Assembly: GCF_036858155.1 (NCBI RefSeq)
Contig: NZ_JAAEJX010000007.1
Coordinates: 17,996 to 81,995 of the forward strand
Length of the DNA: 64,000 nucleotides
Origin: Liberibacter brunswickensis
GTDB lineage: Bacteria > Pseudomonadota > Alphaproteobacteria > Rhizobiales > Rhizobiaceae
Direction of reading: 5' to 3'
Positions within the stretch are counted from its first letter, which is position 1, and each line of letters starts with the position of its first letter. Positions 7,606 to 16,691 of the stretch are shown here, piece after piece. The translations under genes and the position numbers were made by a program. The notes beneath the pieces were generated by a model. The model ran no database searches, was not told the origin of the DNA, and was given only the letters and a program-made list of their open reading frames with translations.

Positions 7606-10515
7606 ATGTCGCAAAATTTAAATAAGAGGTTTTATATTTCTTCTTTTCTAGATGGTAATAATTGCTGTTATATTGAGAATTTATATAGTAGTTATCAAAA
7701 AGATCCTTCCAGTGTTTGCAAGGATTGGCATCCTCTTTTTGCATTTTTTGACGATAGTTTTAATGATAGTAATAGCTTAGAAGATTTGCTTGCTTCTTTT
7801 TGTAAAAAAGAAGCAAGTGATAGTACAAATGATATTTTTTCGATGAATAAAAATAACGTTAGTAATTCTTCTTATTTAGATGAAATTCAATCTGTAAAAG
7901 ATTTTTTTCAAGTAACTAAAATGATAGATGCATATCGTTCATATGGTCATTTTAATGCAAACATTGATCCATTGGGATGTAATACTCATCACAGAGACAT
8001 ACCAGAATTATCTCCATCTTATTATGGGTTTTCTGAATCTGATTATAATCGTAAAATTTATATGAAAGGTTTATTGGATCTTGATAATGCCACTATTCCT
8101 GAGATTTTAGATGTTCTTTCTGGTCTATACTGTTCGAATATAGGTATAGAATTTATGCATATCATAAGTTCTGTTGAAAGGGATTGGATACGAGATAATA
8201 TTGAAAACAATGATTTATCTTATGGCTTTTCTAAGGGCGAACAAAAAGATATTTTAGATAAATTGATTAGGGCAGATGGATTCGAAAAGTTTATTGATAT
8301 CAAGCATAAAGGGGCAAAGCGTTTTGGTATAGATGGTTCTGAGGTTATTATTCCAGCTATAGATGAAATTATTAAGCAGGGATCTAAACAGGGTGTGGAT
8401 GAGATAATTTTGGGAATGCCTCATCGAGGTCGTTTAAATGTTTTATCTCAGATAATGAATAAGATTCCGCGTTCTATTTTTTATGAATTTAAAGGAAAAT
8501 GTTCTTTAGAAAATGAGCATTCGGGTGATGTAAAATATCACTTGGGATTTTATTGTAGCCGTAAAATTTCTGGAAATAATATTAATTTATTACTTTGTAA
8601 TAATCCTTCACATCTTGAATTTGTTGGTCCTATAGTAGTGGGGAGTGTCCGTGCTAGACAGGATTTAAAGAATGATGTTTTAGGGGAAGATATCGTTTCT
8701 GTAGAAAAACGATCTCAAGTTATTCCGATTATTATTCATGGAGATGCTGCTTTCATTGGGCAAGGGGTTGTGTCTGAAACTATTTGTTTATCTGGTTTAT
8801 CTGGATATACTGTTGCAGGAAATATTCATTTGATTGTTAATAATCAAATTGGATTTACTACAAATGCTTCTTCTGCTCGTTCTTCCACGTATTCTTCAGA
8901 TATAGCTAAGTCTATTAGTGTTCCTATTTTTCATGTTAATGGAGATGATCCAGAATCTGTTATTCGTGTTATTAGGATGGCTGTTTCGTTTCGTATGAAG
9001 TTTCATAAGTCTGTAGTAGTGGATGTTGTTTGTTATCGTCGTTTTGGACATAATGAAGGAGATGAGCCATCCTTTACACAGCCTCTGATGTATAAATCTA
9101 TACGTTCACATGAATCAGTTCTAAATTTATATGCTAATTATCTCATTGAAAATAAAGTTATTTCTAGACAGGATTTAGAAACTTCAATGAATAATTGGCG
9201 TGCATACTTGGAAAAAGAATTTGAAGAAAGTGATAAATATCATCCTGAAAAATCAGAACTTTTGCGTAGTAGTTTGTTTTTTCCATCTTCACGTGACGAT
9301 GATAAACGAGATAAGAAAAGTTCTGTTTCGATAGACGTACTAAAAGAAATAGGTTCTAAAATTTCTTTTATTCCAAATTCTTTTAAGGCTCATAAGATTG
9401 TTGAACGCCTAATGAAAAATCGTAAAAAGATGATAGATACAGGAGAAGGAATTGATTGGGCTATGGCGGAAGCTTTGGCTTTTGGTTCTCTTTGCTATGA
9501 AGGTTATAAAGTTCGTTTATCAGGTCAAGATTGTGAACGTGGTACTTTTTCTCATCGTCATGCGGTTTTGTATGATCAGGAAACTGGAAAGCATTATTTT
9601 CCTTTAAATAATATTTCGAAAAATCAAGGGCATTGTGAAATTATTAATTCTTCTCTTTCTGAGCAAGCTGTCTTGGGTTTTGAATATGGTTATTCTTTGA
9701 ATAATCTAAATGCATTAACTATTTGGGAAGCGCAATTTGGAGATTTTGCTAATGGTGCTCAGGTTATATTAGATCAATTTATTGTTTCTGGAGAGCAAAA
9801 ATGGTTATGCTCTTCTAATTTGGTTTGCTTATTACCTCATGGATATGAGGGGCAGGGGCCAGAGCATTCTTCTGCTAGACTTGAAAGATTTTTACAGATG
9901 TGTGCAGAAAGTAATATTTATGTTGCTAATTGTACATCTCCTGCTAATTATTTTCATATATTGCGTCGTCAAATTTGTGATAGTCATTCTAGACCATTAA
10001 TTATGATGACTCCTAAATCTTTATTAAGATATAAAAAGGTTGTTTCTTCTATTTCTGATATGTCTTGTGGAAGTTATTTTCAGTCGGTACTATTAGATGA
10101 CGCTGATTTTCCTGTAAGGGATTCTGTAAAACTTACAGAAGATTCTCGTATTCGTCGTATTATTATGTGTACAGGTAAAGTGTATTATGATCTGTTAGAA
10201 TATCGTGACAAGCATAATATTACTGATGTTTATTTATTGCGTATTGAACAGCTATATCCATTTCCAGAAAATCATGTTATGAAGATAGTTTCTCGTTTTA
10301 TTCAGGCAGATATAGTTTGGTGTCAAGAAGAACCTGAGAATATGGGAGCATGGACTTTTATTAAGCCTTATTTAGAAAAATTATTGCATTCTGTTGGCTC
10401 AAGTTGTGATCGTATTAATTATTTTGGACGCTCCCCTTCAGCATCTACGGCTGTAGGTCATATGTCTAGACACCTAGAACAATTGTATTCTTTTGTTAAA
10501 GATGTTTTTGAATAA
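7606..10515 (+). CDS. sucA: 2-oxoglutarate dehydrogenase E1 component
   Basis: Thiamine-diphosphate decarboxylase of the 2-oxoglutarate dehydrogenase complex, feeding succinyl groups to SucB. Starting at ATG 7606 gives 969 residues and an N-terminus (ISSFLDGNN) that aligns with rhizobial E1 proteins. Earlier in-frame ATGs at 7588, 7591 and 7594 lack a Shine-Dalgarno, while GGGA precedes 7606. Visible motifs are MPHRGRLNVL, the cofactor-binding pair HGDAAFIGQG and NNQIGFTT, RRFGHNEGDEP in the middle, and EAQFGDFANGAQ and PHGYEGQGPEHSSAR in the C-terminal transketolase domain. sucB follows after 67 nt. It is intact and full length. Confidence 0.95.
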   Translation: MSQNLNKRFYISSFLDGNNCCYIENLYSSYQKDPSSVCKDWHPLFAFFDDSFNDSNSLEDLLASFCKKEASDSTNDIFSMNKNNVSNSSYLDEIQSVKDFFQVTKMIDAYRSYGHFNANIDPLGCNTHHRDIPELSPSYYGFSESDYNRKIYMKGLLDLDNATIPEILDVLSGLYCSNIGIEFMHIISSVERDWIRDNIENNDLSYGFSKGEQKDILDKLIRADGFEKFIDIKHKGAKRFGIDGSEVIIPAIDEIIKQGSKQGVDEIILGMPHRGRLNVLSQIMNKIPRSIFYEFKGKCSLENEHSGDVKYHLGFYCSRKISGNNINLLLCNNPSHLEFVGPIVVGSVRARQDLKNDVLGEDIVSVEKRSQVIPIIIHGDAAFIGQGVVSETICLSGLSGYTVAGNIHLIVNNQIGFTTNASSARSSTYSSDIAKSISVPIFHVNGDDPESVIRVIRMAVSFRMKFHKSVVVDVVCYRRFGHNEGDEPSFTQPLMYKSIRSHESVLNLYANYLIENKVISRQDLETSMNNWRAYLEKEFEESDKYHPEKSELLRSSLFFPSSRDDDKRDKKSSVSIDVLKEIGSKISFIPNSFKAHKIVERLMKNRKKMIDTGEGIDWAMAEALAFGSLCYEGYKVRLSGQDCERGTFSHRHAVLYDQETGKHYFPLNNISKNQGHCEIINSSLSEQAVLGFEYGYSLNNLNALTIWEAQFGDFANGAQVILDQFIVSGEQKWLCSSNLVCLLPHGYEGQGPEHSSARLERFLQMCAESNIYVANCTSPANYFHILRRQICDSHSRPLIMMTPKSLLRYKKVVSSISDMSCGSYFQSVLLDDADFPVRDSVKLTEDSRIRRIIMCTGKVYYDLLEYRDKHNITDVYLLRIEQLYPFPENHVMKIVSRFIQADIVWCQEEPENMGAWTFIKPYLEKLLHSVGSSCDRINYFGRSPSASTAVGHMSRHLEQLYSFVKDVFE

Positions 10516-10582
10516 AGATTTAATAAATATTAGTCAGTACTATTACTGAAATCTATCTTTTTAGAATAGAAAGTTATAAATT

Positions 10583-11824
10583 ATGGATACGAAAATTGTA
10601 TTGCCCTCTTTGGGAGAATCTGTCAACGAAGCAACTGTTGGTACGTGGATTAAAAAAGTTGGTGATTTCGTCGAAATGGGTGAAACTTTGGTAGATCTTG
10701 AAACTGATAAAGTGACTATTGAAGTTCCTTCTCCTATATCTGGTCAATTGAAAGAAATATATTTCTTAACAGGTGATACAGTGGCTCCTGGGTCTTTTCT
10801 GGGATGTATATCAAAAATTTTAGAAAATAAATCTACTAAAGAAGAATTTGTTCCTGTTGATGTGAGTGATTCATCTAAAGATTTTAAAATGCCAAATTCT
10901 CCATCTGCTTCTAAATTAATAGCAGAATCTAATTTATCTCCTTCTGATATTAAAGGCAGAGGCAAAAGAGGTCAGGTATTAAAAGAAGACGTCCTTCAAG
11001 CGATTGCTAATTCTAAATCTACTAGTTCCGATAAATCAAAAGTTTTATCAGAAGGAAAAAGTTTTCCTTCTAATATTTCTAGTGGTTTTCCTAATGTTTC
11101 TGGAAAATCAACTATTTCCGAAGTGCCCTCTGAAGAGCGGATCAAAATGTCTCGTTTGCGTCATACTATTTCTAAACGACTGAAAGATGCTCAGAATACT
11201 GCTGCTATTTTAAGTACTTACAATGAAGTAAATATGTCAAATATTATTTCTATTCGATCTCGTTATAAGAATCTCTTTGAGAAGAAGCATGGTATTAAAT
11301 TAGGTTTTATGGGCTTTTTTACAAAAGCGGTTAGTTATGTTTTGCAAGAAATTAAAGGTATAAATGCAGAAATTGACGGAGATTATATCGTTTATAAAAA
11401 TTACTGTCACATTGGAATAGCCGTAGGAACAGATAAAGGTCTTGTAGTTCCGGTTGTGCGTCATGTAGAGAGAATGACTATTGTAGAAATTGAAAGAGAA
11501 ATTACTCGTCTTGGTCAAGAAGCTCGTACAGGACAGCTTTCTATGAGTGATTTGCAAGACGGTACATTCACTATATCTAATGGTGGAGTTTATGGTTCTC
11601 TTTTATCTGCTCCAATATTAAATCCACCTCAATCTGGTATTCTTGGTATGCATAAGATTCAAGATAGGCCAGTAGTAGAGGATGGGCAAGTTGTAATTCA
11701 TCCTATGATGTATCTTGCTTTATCATATGATCATCGTATAGTTGATGGTAAAGAAGCTGTGATTTTCTTAGTTCGTTTAAAGGAATTGCTTGAGAATCCT
11801 GAGCGTTTTATATTGGATTTATAA
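10583..11824 (+). CDS. sucB: 2-oxoglutarate dehydrogenase E2, dihydrolipoyllysine succinyltransferase
   Basis: Core acyltransferase of the 2-oxoglutarate dehydrogenase complex. 413 residues in three parts. The N-terminal lipoyl domain (about 1-77) has its lipoylated Lys in LETDKVTIEVP. A Ser/Lys-rich linker leads to the E3-binding domain (about 110-140, ASKLIAESNLSPSDIKGRG). A second Ser/Gly-rich linker leads to the catalytic domain (about 185-413), with active-site His and Asp in SYDHRIVDGKEA. A single lipoyl domain is normal for SucB. The gene lies between sucA and lpdA, so all three components come from one cluster. Confidence 0.96.
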   Translation: MDTKIVLPSLGESVNEATVGTWIKKVGDFVEMGETLVDLETDKVTIEVPSPISGQLKEIYFLTGDTVAPGSFLGCISKILENKSTKEEFVPVDVSDSSKDFKMPNSPSASKLIAESNLSPSDIKGRGKRGQVLKEDVLQAIANSKSTSSDKSKVLSEGKSFPSNISSGFPNVSGKSTISEVPSEERIKMSRLRHTISKRLKDAQNTAAILSTYNEVNMSNIISIRSRYKNLFEKKHGIKLGFMGFFTKAVSYVLQEIKGINAEIDGDYIVYKNYCHIGIAVGTDKGLVVPVVRHVERMTIVEIEREITRLGQEARTGQLSMSDLQDGTFTISNGGVYGSLLSAPILNPPQSGILGMHKIQDRPVVEDGQVVIHPMMYLALSYDHRIVDGKEAVIFLVRLKELLENPERFILDL

Positions 11825-12025
11825 GCTGTATTTAAAGGTATAGTTTTTTTTATGGTATTTGTTTTGTATTTGCTTTTATCATGATCAAAATAGAAGTTTT
11901 TAATTATTGGTTATATGTATTAAGAAGACAAATATTTAATTTCGTAATTTGAGTATAATTTTATGGTTTTTCATAATTTATCTCTTTATGGCAGAGAGGG
12001 TAATTCATCTAAAACGGGAAAAATG

Positions 12026-13426
12026 ATGGTTTATGATGTTGTTGTTATAGGAAGTGGTCCAGCTGGGTATGCTTGTGCGATAAAGGCATCTCAGTTAAAA
12101 AATAAAGTTGCTATAGTCGAAAAAGAAAAGAATTATGGTGGAACTTGTTTAAATGTTGGGTGTATTCCTTCAAAGGCTTTGCTTTATACATCGGAAGTTT
12201 ACAATCATATTTCTAAAGGAGTAGAGGGTTTAGGGATAAATATTTCATCTTTTCAATTAGATTTAGAAAAGATGATGTCTTATAAAAAATCTGTTGTTCA
12301 ATCTAATATTCAAGGAATAGATTATCTTTTAAAGAAAAATAAGATTTTTCCCTATCAAGGATTAGCAAAGATCATATCTCCAAATAAAATATTAGTTAAA
12401 AATGGTTCTTCAGAAGAAACAATTGAAGCAAAGAATATAGTTATTGCAACTGGATCAGAATCTTCTGGTTTGCCGGGAATGTCAATTAATTTTGATGAAA
12501 AGGTAATAGTATCTTCTACGGGTGCGTTATCATTTTCTTCTGTTCCAAAAAATTTATTAGTTATAGGTGCTGGAGTAATTGGTTTAGAACTAGGTTCTGT
12601 TTGGATGCGTCTTGGTTCTCATGTAAAAGTTATTGAGCATTCTAGTTCTATTTTAAATGGAATGGATAAAGAAGTATCATTACAATTTTTCAAAATTATG
12701 TCCAAGCAGGGAATGGATTTTCAACTAAATTCAAAGGTTGTTTCTGTAAAAAAAGTAAAAGAAAAAGCCAAAGTATCTTGTCAGGACTTAGATGGTAAGT
12801 CTATAGAAATAGATGCTGATTCTGTTTTGATCTCTGCGGGACGTAAGCCATATACAAAAGGTTTAGGACTTGAAACAATAGGTATAAATGTTGATCATAG
12901 AGGATTTATAGAAATAGGAGAGGGATTTAAAACATCTATTCCAAATATTTATGCTATTGGTGATGTTGTACGTGGGCCGATGCTAGCTCATAAAGGAGAG
13001 GATGAAGGTATTGCTGTAGCTGAAATAATTTCTGGCCAAAAAGGGCATGTAAATTATGGAATAATCCCGAATGTTGTTTATACTCATCCTGAAGTTGCTT
13101 CGATAGGAAAAACCGAAGAACAACTAAAATATGAAAATAAGTCTTATAAAATAGGAAGGTTCCCTTTTAGTGCTAATGGTAGAGCTCGTTCTATGAATTC
13201 AACCGATGGTTTTGTTAAAATATTAGCTGATAAAAACAGTGATCGAGTAGAAGGTGTTCATATTGTAGGTACTGGCGCTGGAGAAATGATACACGAAGCA
13301 GCTGTTTTGATGGAATTCGGAGGATCTTCAGAAGATCTAGCTCGAATTTGTCATGCTCATCCAACAATGTCTGAAGTTGTGAGAGAGGCGGCATTATCTT
13401 GTTTTGATAAGCCAATTCATATGTGA
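12026..13426 (+). CDS. lpdA: Dihydrolipoyl dehydrogenase (E3)
   Basis: FAD disulfide oxidoreductase that reoxidises the lipoyl arm of SucB with NAD+. From ATG 12026 it has 466 residues, beginning MVYDVVVIGSGPAG as expected. The frame extends upstream to ATG 11963, adding 21 residues, but no Shine-Dalgarno precedes that codon whereas GGGA lies before 12026. The redox-active disulfide is in GGTCLNVGCIPSKAL, the NAD site is VIGAGVIGLELGSVW, and the C-terminal catalytic His-Glu pair is in HAHPTMSEVVREA. The spacer from sucB is about 200 nt, so it may also have its own promoter. Confidence 0.95.
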   Translation: MVYDVVVIGSGPAGYACAIKASQLKNKVAIVEKEKNYGGTCLNVGCIPSKALLYTSEVYNHISKGVEGLGINISSFQLDLEKMMSYKKSVVQSNIQGIDYLLKKNKIFPYQGLAKIISPNKILVKNGSSEETIEAKNIVIATGSESSGLPGMSINFDEKVIVSSTGALSFSSVPKNLLVIGAGVIGLELGSVWMRLGSHVKVIEHSSSILNGMDKEVSLQFFKIMSKQGMDFQLNSKVVSVKKVKEKAKVSCQDLDGKSIEIDADSVLISAGRKPYTKGLGLETIGINVDHRGFIEIGEGFKTSIPNIYAIGDVVRGPMLAHKGEDEGIAVAEIISGQKGHVNYGIIPNVVYTHPEVASIGKTEEQLKYENKSYKIGRFPFSANGRARSMNSTDGFVKILADKNSDRVEGVHIVGTGAGEMIHEAAVLMEFGGSSEDLARICHAHPTMSEVVREAALSCFDKPIHM

Positions 13427-13504
13427 TTTAATGTGCGAAATGATTGATCTTTTCGCTGTTACTTTGTTTTGCTTGATTTTAGATACGAAGAAAAGAGAAG
13501 TAAA

Positions 13505-14200
13505 ATGGATGCTCTTCAAATGAAGAGAAATGCTGCGCGTAAAGCGATTCATTATGTTGATGATGGAATGATTTTGGGAATGGGTACAGGAAGTACCGTC
13601 AAAGAATTTATGATTTTACTTGCTGAAAAGATTGCGAGTGGTTTTCGTATTCAGGTTATCCCTTCTTCTAGAGATACAGAAGAATTTTGTAAAAAGCATT
13701 ATATCCCTTTAAAATCTCTTGAAGATGTTTCGTTCATTGATTTAAGCATAGATGGCTTTGATGAGATAGATTCGCGTTTGCGTCTTATTAAAGGATATGG
13801 TGGGGCTCTTCTTCGTGAAAAGATTATAGCATATTCCTCTTCTCGTTTTATTGTAATTGGTGATGAAAGTAAAAGAGTTGATTTTTTAGGAAGGGGGATG
13901 CTTCCAATAGAAGTTGATCAGTTTGGAGTTAGTAAGACTATTTCTGCGCTCAAAGAATTCGCAACTTGTTTTGGTTTAAATAAAAAATTTATTTTACGTA
14001 AGAATGGATGTGATTTATTTGTCAGTGACGGAGGAAATTATATTATTGATGCTTTTTTTGGATTTATTCCAGATCCTCAAATGTTATCAGGGGAATTATG
14101 TAGCATACCAGGAGTTATAGATCATGGTTTATTCTTTGATATGGTAGATTGTGCAATTATTGGTATGTCTTATGGCGAATGTTTAGTTTTGAATAAATAA
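13505..14200 (+). CDS. rpiA: Ribose-5-phosphate isomerase A
   Basis: Interconverts ribose 5-phosphate and ribulose 5-phosphate in the non-oxidative pentose phosphate pathway. With ATG 13505 it has 231 residues, the usual family length. GAGAAG at 13495-13500 is a good ribosome-binding site for this codon and argues against a TTG in frame at 13469. Motifs include GMGTGSTVKEF for phosphate binding, SIDGFDEID with the active-site Asp residues, and KGYGGALLREK with the catalytic base. gor follows after 46 nt on the same strand, an arrangement common in rhizobia. Confidence 0.95.
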   Translation: MDALQMKRNAARKAIHYVDDGMILGMGTGSTVKEFMILLAEKIASGFRIQVIPSSRDTEEFCKKHYIPLKSLEDVSFIDLSIDGFDEIDSRLRLIKGYGGALLREKIIAYSSSRFIVIGDESKRVDFLGRGMLPIEVDQFGVSKTISALKEFATCFGLNKKFILRKNGCDLFVSDGGNYIIDAFFGFIPDPQMLSGELCSIPGVIDHGLFFDMVDCAIIGMSYGECLVLNK

Positions 14201-14246
14201 AATTTATAGTCCTTCTCTTAGCCTAAATTAGTTGGGAAATTAAGAT

Positions 14247-15638
14247 ATGCCTTATGAATATGATCTTATTGTGATTGGAGCTGGATCTTCAGGAGTTCGT
14301 TCTGCTCGTTTAGTTGCTCAACTTGGAAAAAAAGTAGCTATTTGTGAAGAATATCGTGTTGGTGGCACTTGCGTTATTAGGGGATGTGTTCCTAAAAAAT
14401 TGATGTTTTATGCATCGCAATATTCTGAACATTTTGAGGATTCTAAAGGTTTTGGATGGAGTGTTGATTATAAAAGTTTTGATTGGCAATCTCTTATTGT
14501 TGCACAAAATAAAGAATTATCCCGTCTTGAATCTTTTTATCGTGATCGTTTAGAAAATTCAGGAGTAGAAATATTTGATAGTAAAGCGGTTGTTTATTCT
14601 CCTCATGAAGTATATCTCGAAAATTTAGATCGTACTATTACAGCTAAATATATTGTTATTTCAACTGGTAGATGTGCTAATCGTATGAGTTTTGAAGGAT
14701 GTGATTTATGTATAACATCAGAAGAGGTTTTTTCTTTAAAAAGTCTTCCTAAGTCTGTTTTAATTATAGGTGGTGGTTATATTGCAATAGAATTTGCTAA
14801 TATTTTTAATTCTCTAGGATCAAAAGTTACTATAGTGACACGTGGTAATAGCATTCTTTCTAGTTTTGATTTGGATATCCGTGAAGGATTAACAAATATA
14901 ATGATTTCTAAGGGAATTAGAATTATTCATAACGATACAGTTTTTAATGTTTCCAGAGAATCAGGACAATTAAAAACTATTTTAAGATCTGGTGTGATTA
15001 AAAAAACAGACCAAGTAATGCTTGCAGTAGGTCGTATACCTAGGACTATGGATATAGGTCTTGAAAAAGTAGGTATAGAAAAAGATGCAACTGGTATCGT
15101 TATAACAGATCGTTATTTTCGTACAAATGTTAATTCTATTTTTGCTCTTGGTGATATTAGTAGTGAAATACAATTAACACCTGTTGCTATTCATACTGCA
15201 GCTTGTTTTGTTGAGACAGTATTTAAAAATAATCCTACAGTTCCAGACTATGATTTTATCCCTACTGCTGTATTTTCTAATCCTGAGGTTGCTTCTGTTG
15301 GATTTACTGAAGAAGAAGCTATTAATAAATTTCACAGATTAGAAATTTATAAGACAAAGTTTTTTCCTATGAAATGTTTTATTTCAAAACGTTTTGAGCA
15401 TACAATAATGAAAATTATAGTTAATGCAGATGACCGTAAAGTTTTAGGAGTTCATATTCTTGGAGATGAATCAAGTGAGATAATACAAGTATTGGGTATT
15501 TGTTTAAAAGCTGGATGTATAAAAGAAGATTTTGACCGTTGTATGGCGTTGCATCCCACGTCAACCGAAGAGTTGGTTACAATGTATAATCCAAAATATC
15601 TAGTTGAAAATCGTATTAAAATAAATATTGCAAAATAA
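14247..15638 (+). CDS. gor: Glutathione reductase (NADPH)
   Basis: FAD disulfide reductase keeping glutathione reduced. 463 residues. FAD-binding motif IGAGSSGVRSARL is N-terminal. The active disulfide in GGTCVIRGCVPKKLM has the CVPKK form typical of glutathione reductase, not lipoamide dehydrogenase. The pyridine-nucleotide site GGGYIAIEFANIF is followed by VTRGNSIL, where Arg fits NADPH use. The catalytic His/Glu pair is in HPTSTEELV. It resembles the plant/alphaproteobacterial subgroup. It follows rpiA and is the last intact gene before the decayed endolysin. Confidence 0.94.
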   Translation: MPYEYDLIVIGAGSSGVRSARLVAQLGKKVAICEEYRVGGTCVIRGCVPKKLMFYASQYSEHFEDSKGFGWSVDYKSFDWQSLIVAQNKELSRLESFYRDRLENSGVEIFDSKAVVYSPHEVYLENLDRTITAKYIVISTGRCANRMSFEGCDLCITSEEVFSLKSLPKSVLIIGGGYIAIEFANIFNSLGSKVTIVTRGNSILSSFDLDIREGLTNIMISKGIRIIHNDTVFNVSRESGQLKTILRSGVIKKTDQVMLAVGRIPRTMDIGLEKVGIEKDATGIVITDRYFRTNVNSIFALGDISSEIQLTPVAIHTAACFVETVFKNNPTVPDYDFIPTAVFSNPEVASVGFTEEEAINKFHRLEIYKTKFFPMKCFISKRFEHTIMKIIVNADDRKVLGVHILGDESSEIIQVLGICLKAGCIKEDFDRCMALHPTSTEELVTMYNPKYLVENRIKINIAK

Positions 15639-15801
15639 AATAGAAGAAGACATGATTTTTTTATTTAATTTTATGTATAATGACTAAGCTTTTACTTATT
15701 CTATTATATATATATGTTAGAATTATAATTCCATTGTTTTTTTGTAATAGTGTTCTATTTAGTGGCAGATTCATTATGTAAAGTTCTTGGGAAGATGATA
15801 T

Positions 15802-16324
15802 TTGTTTAATGAATGTATAGTATCGTTTTTAAAGAAGATTACAGGCATGAATGATGATGTTGATGATGGAAATAATGCTGTGCCGATTCCTGATATTTTA
15901 ATTGATATGATTAAAAAATATGAAGGTTGCATACTTACTGCTTATAAGGATTCTTCGGGTTTTTTAACAATTGGTTACGGACATACTGGTTTAGAAAACG
16001 GCATTAAAGTGACAGAAAATATGACCATTACCCAAGAAGAAGCGGAAGAAATACTGAAAGATGATTTGCGTTATCATTTCGATTTAATTTTAGAAGCAAG
16101 CCCAAATTTGGCTACAGTTGGAAATAACCGTCTTACTGCAGTAGCTGATTTTGTTTTTAATCTCGGTATCGATAATTACAAAAAAAGTACGTTTAAAAAG
16201 CGTATTGATGCTGAGGATTGGGAACAAGCGTCCATTGAATGCATGGGTTAAGGCAGGTGGAAAGGTTTTGCGAGGTTTGGTCAAAAGACGTGGAGAGGAA
16301 GCTGATTTATTGATAAGTAATTGA
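15802..16324 (+). pseudogene. Phage-type endolysin (GH24 muramidase), frameshifted
   Basis: T4/lambdoid-type lysozyme fold that would cleave peptidoglycan. The catalytic Glu in KYEG, Asp in AYKDSSG and Thr in IGYGHTG are present, followed by the family core NRLTAVADFVFNLGIDNY. The first frame stops at 16251 after SIECMG, but the frame starting at 16244 reads WVKAGGKVLRGLVKRRGEEA and runs to a stop at 16324, which is the normal C-terminus of these enzymes. One gene is therefore split by an indel near 16240-16245. Translation may start at TTG 15802 or ATG 15847. There are no other phage genes beside it. It could still make a shortened protein with the full catalytic triad, or the shift may be a sequencing error. 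Confidence 0.8.
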
Positions 16325-16691
16325 TTTTAAATCTAAATATTCAAACAATCACTTTTTTAGTATAGCTTTTCCTTAATTTTCTTTCATGTAATTTATGAGT
16401 TTATTCTTGTTTTATGCTAATTCTTAGCAAGAAAAATTACAATAATTTTTAATTTATATTATATTAAACAATGTTTTTTGATTTAATGAACTACTTTTGA
16501 TATTCTTAGATCTTATCCAAAGTGGTTTTTGATTAGCAGATGGTAGATTTTAAATAAAATAAGCTATTGCTTTTTTAATTTATTGATGAAATAAATAACG
16601 GAGTGTATAAGTCTGGTATTATATATGTTTATGCACTCGGATTAAGTTCTTTTTTTAAATAAAATCAAACTAGTATAGTATAGGTGTTGTA
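16325..16691 (+). other. Intergenic region upstream of the suf operon
   Basis: No credible ORF on either strand. The only structure I see is a palindrome at 16601-16638 close to sufB, listed separately. The rest is AT-rich and probably holds the suf promoter. Confidence 0.5.
16601..16638 (+). promoter_or_regulatory. Inverted repeat in the suf operon leader
   Basis: GAGTGTATAA (16601-16610) can pair with TTATGCACTC (16629-16638), ten pairs including one G-T, around an 18-nt loop. It lies about 53 nt before the sufB start and a T7 run follows about ten nt downstream. It could be an operator, a leader hairpin or an attenuator. No regulator-binding consensus is clear to me. Confidence 0.35.

Noticed and set aside
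9782..10000. 72-codon frame inside sucA
   Set aside because: Plus-strand overlap in another frame of a well-conserved gene; a shadow of sucA codon use.
10533..10548. Small palindrome TCAGTA-CTAT-TACTGA between sucA and sucB
   Set aside because: Six weak pairs with no T-run; too little to call a terminator or operator.
11963..12025. 21-residue N-terminal extension of LpdA
   Set aside because: No ribosome-binding site before 11963; the family N-terminus begins at 12026.
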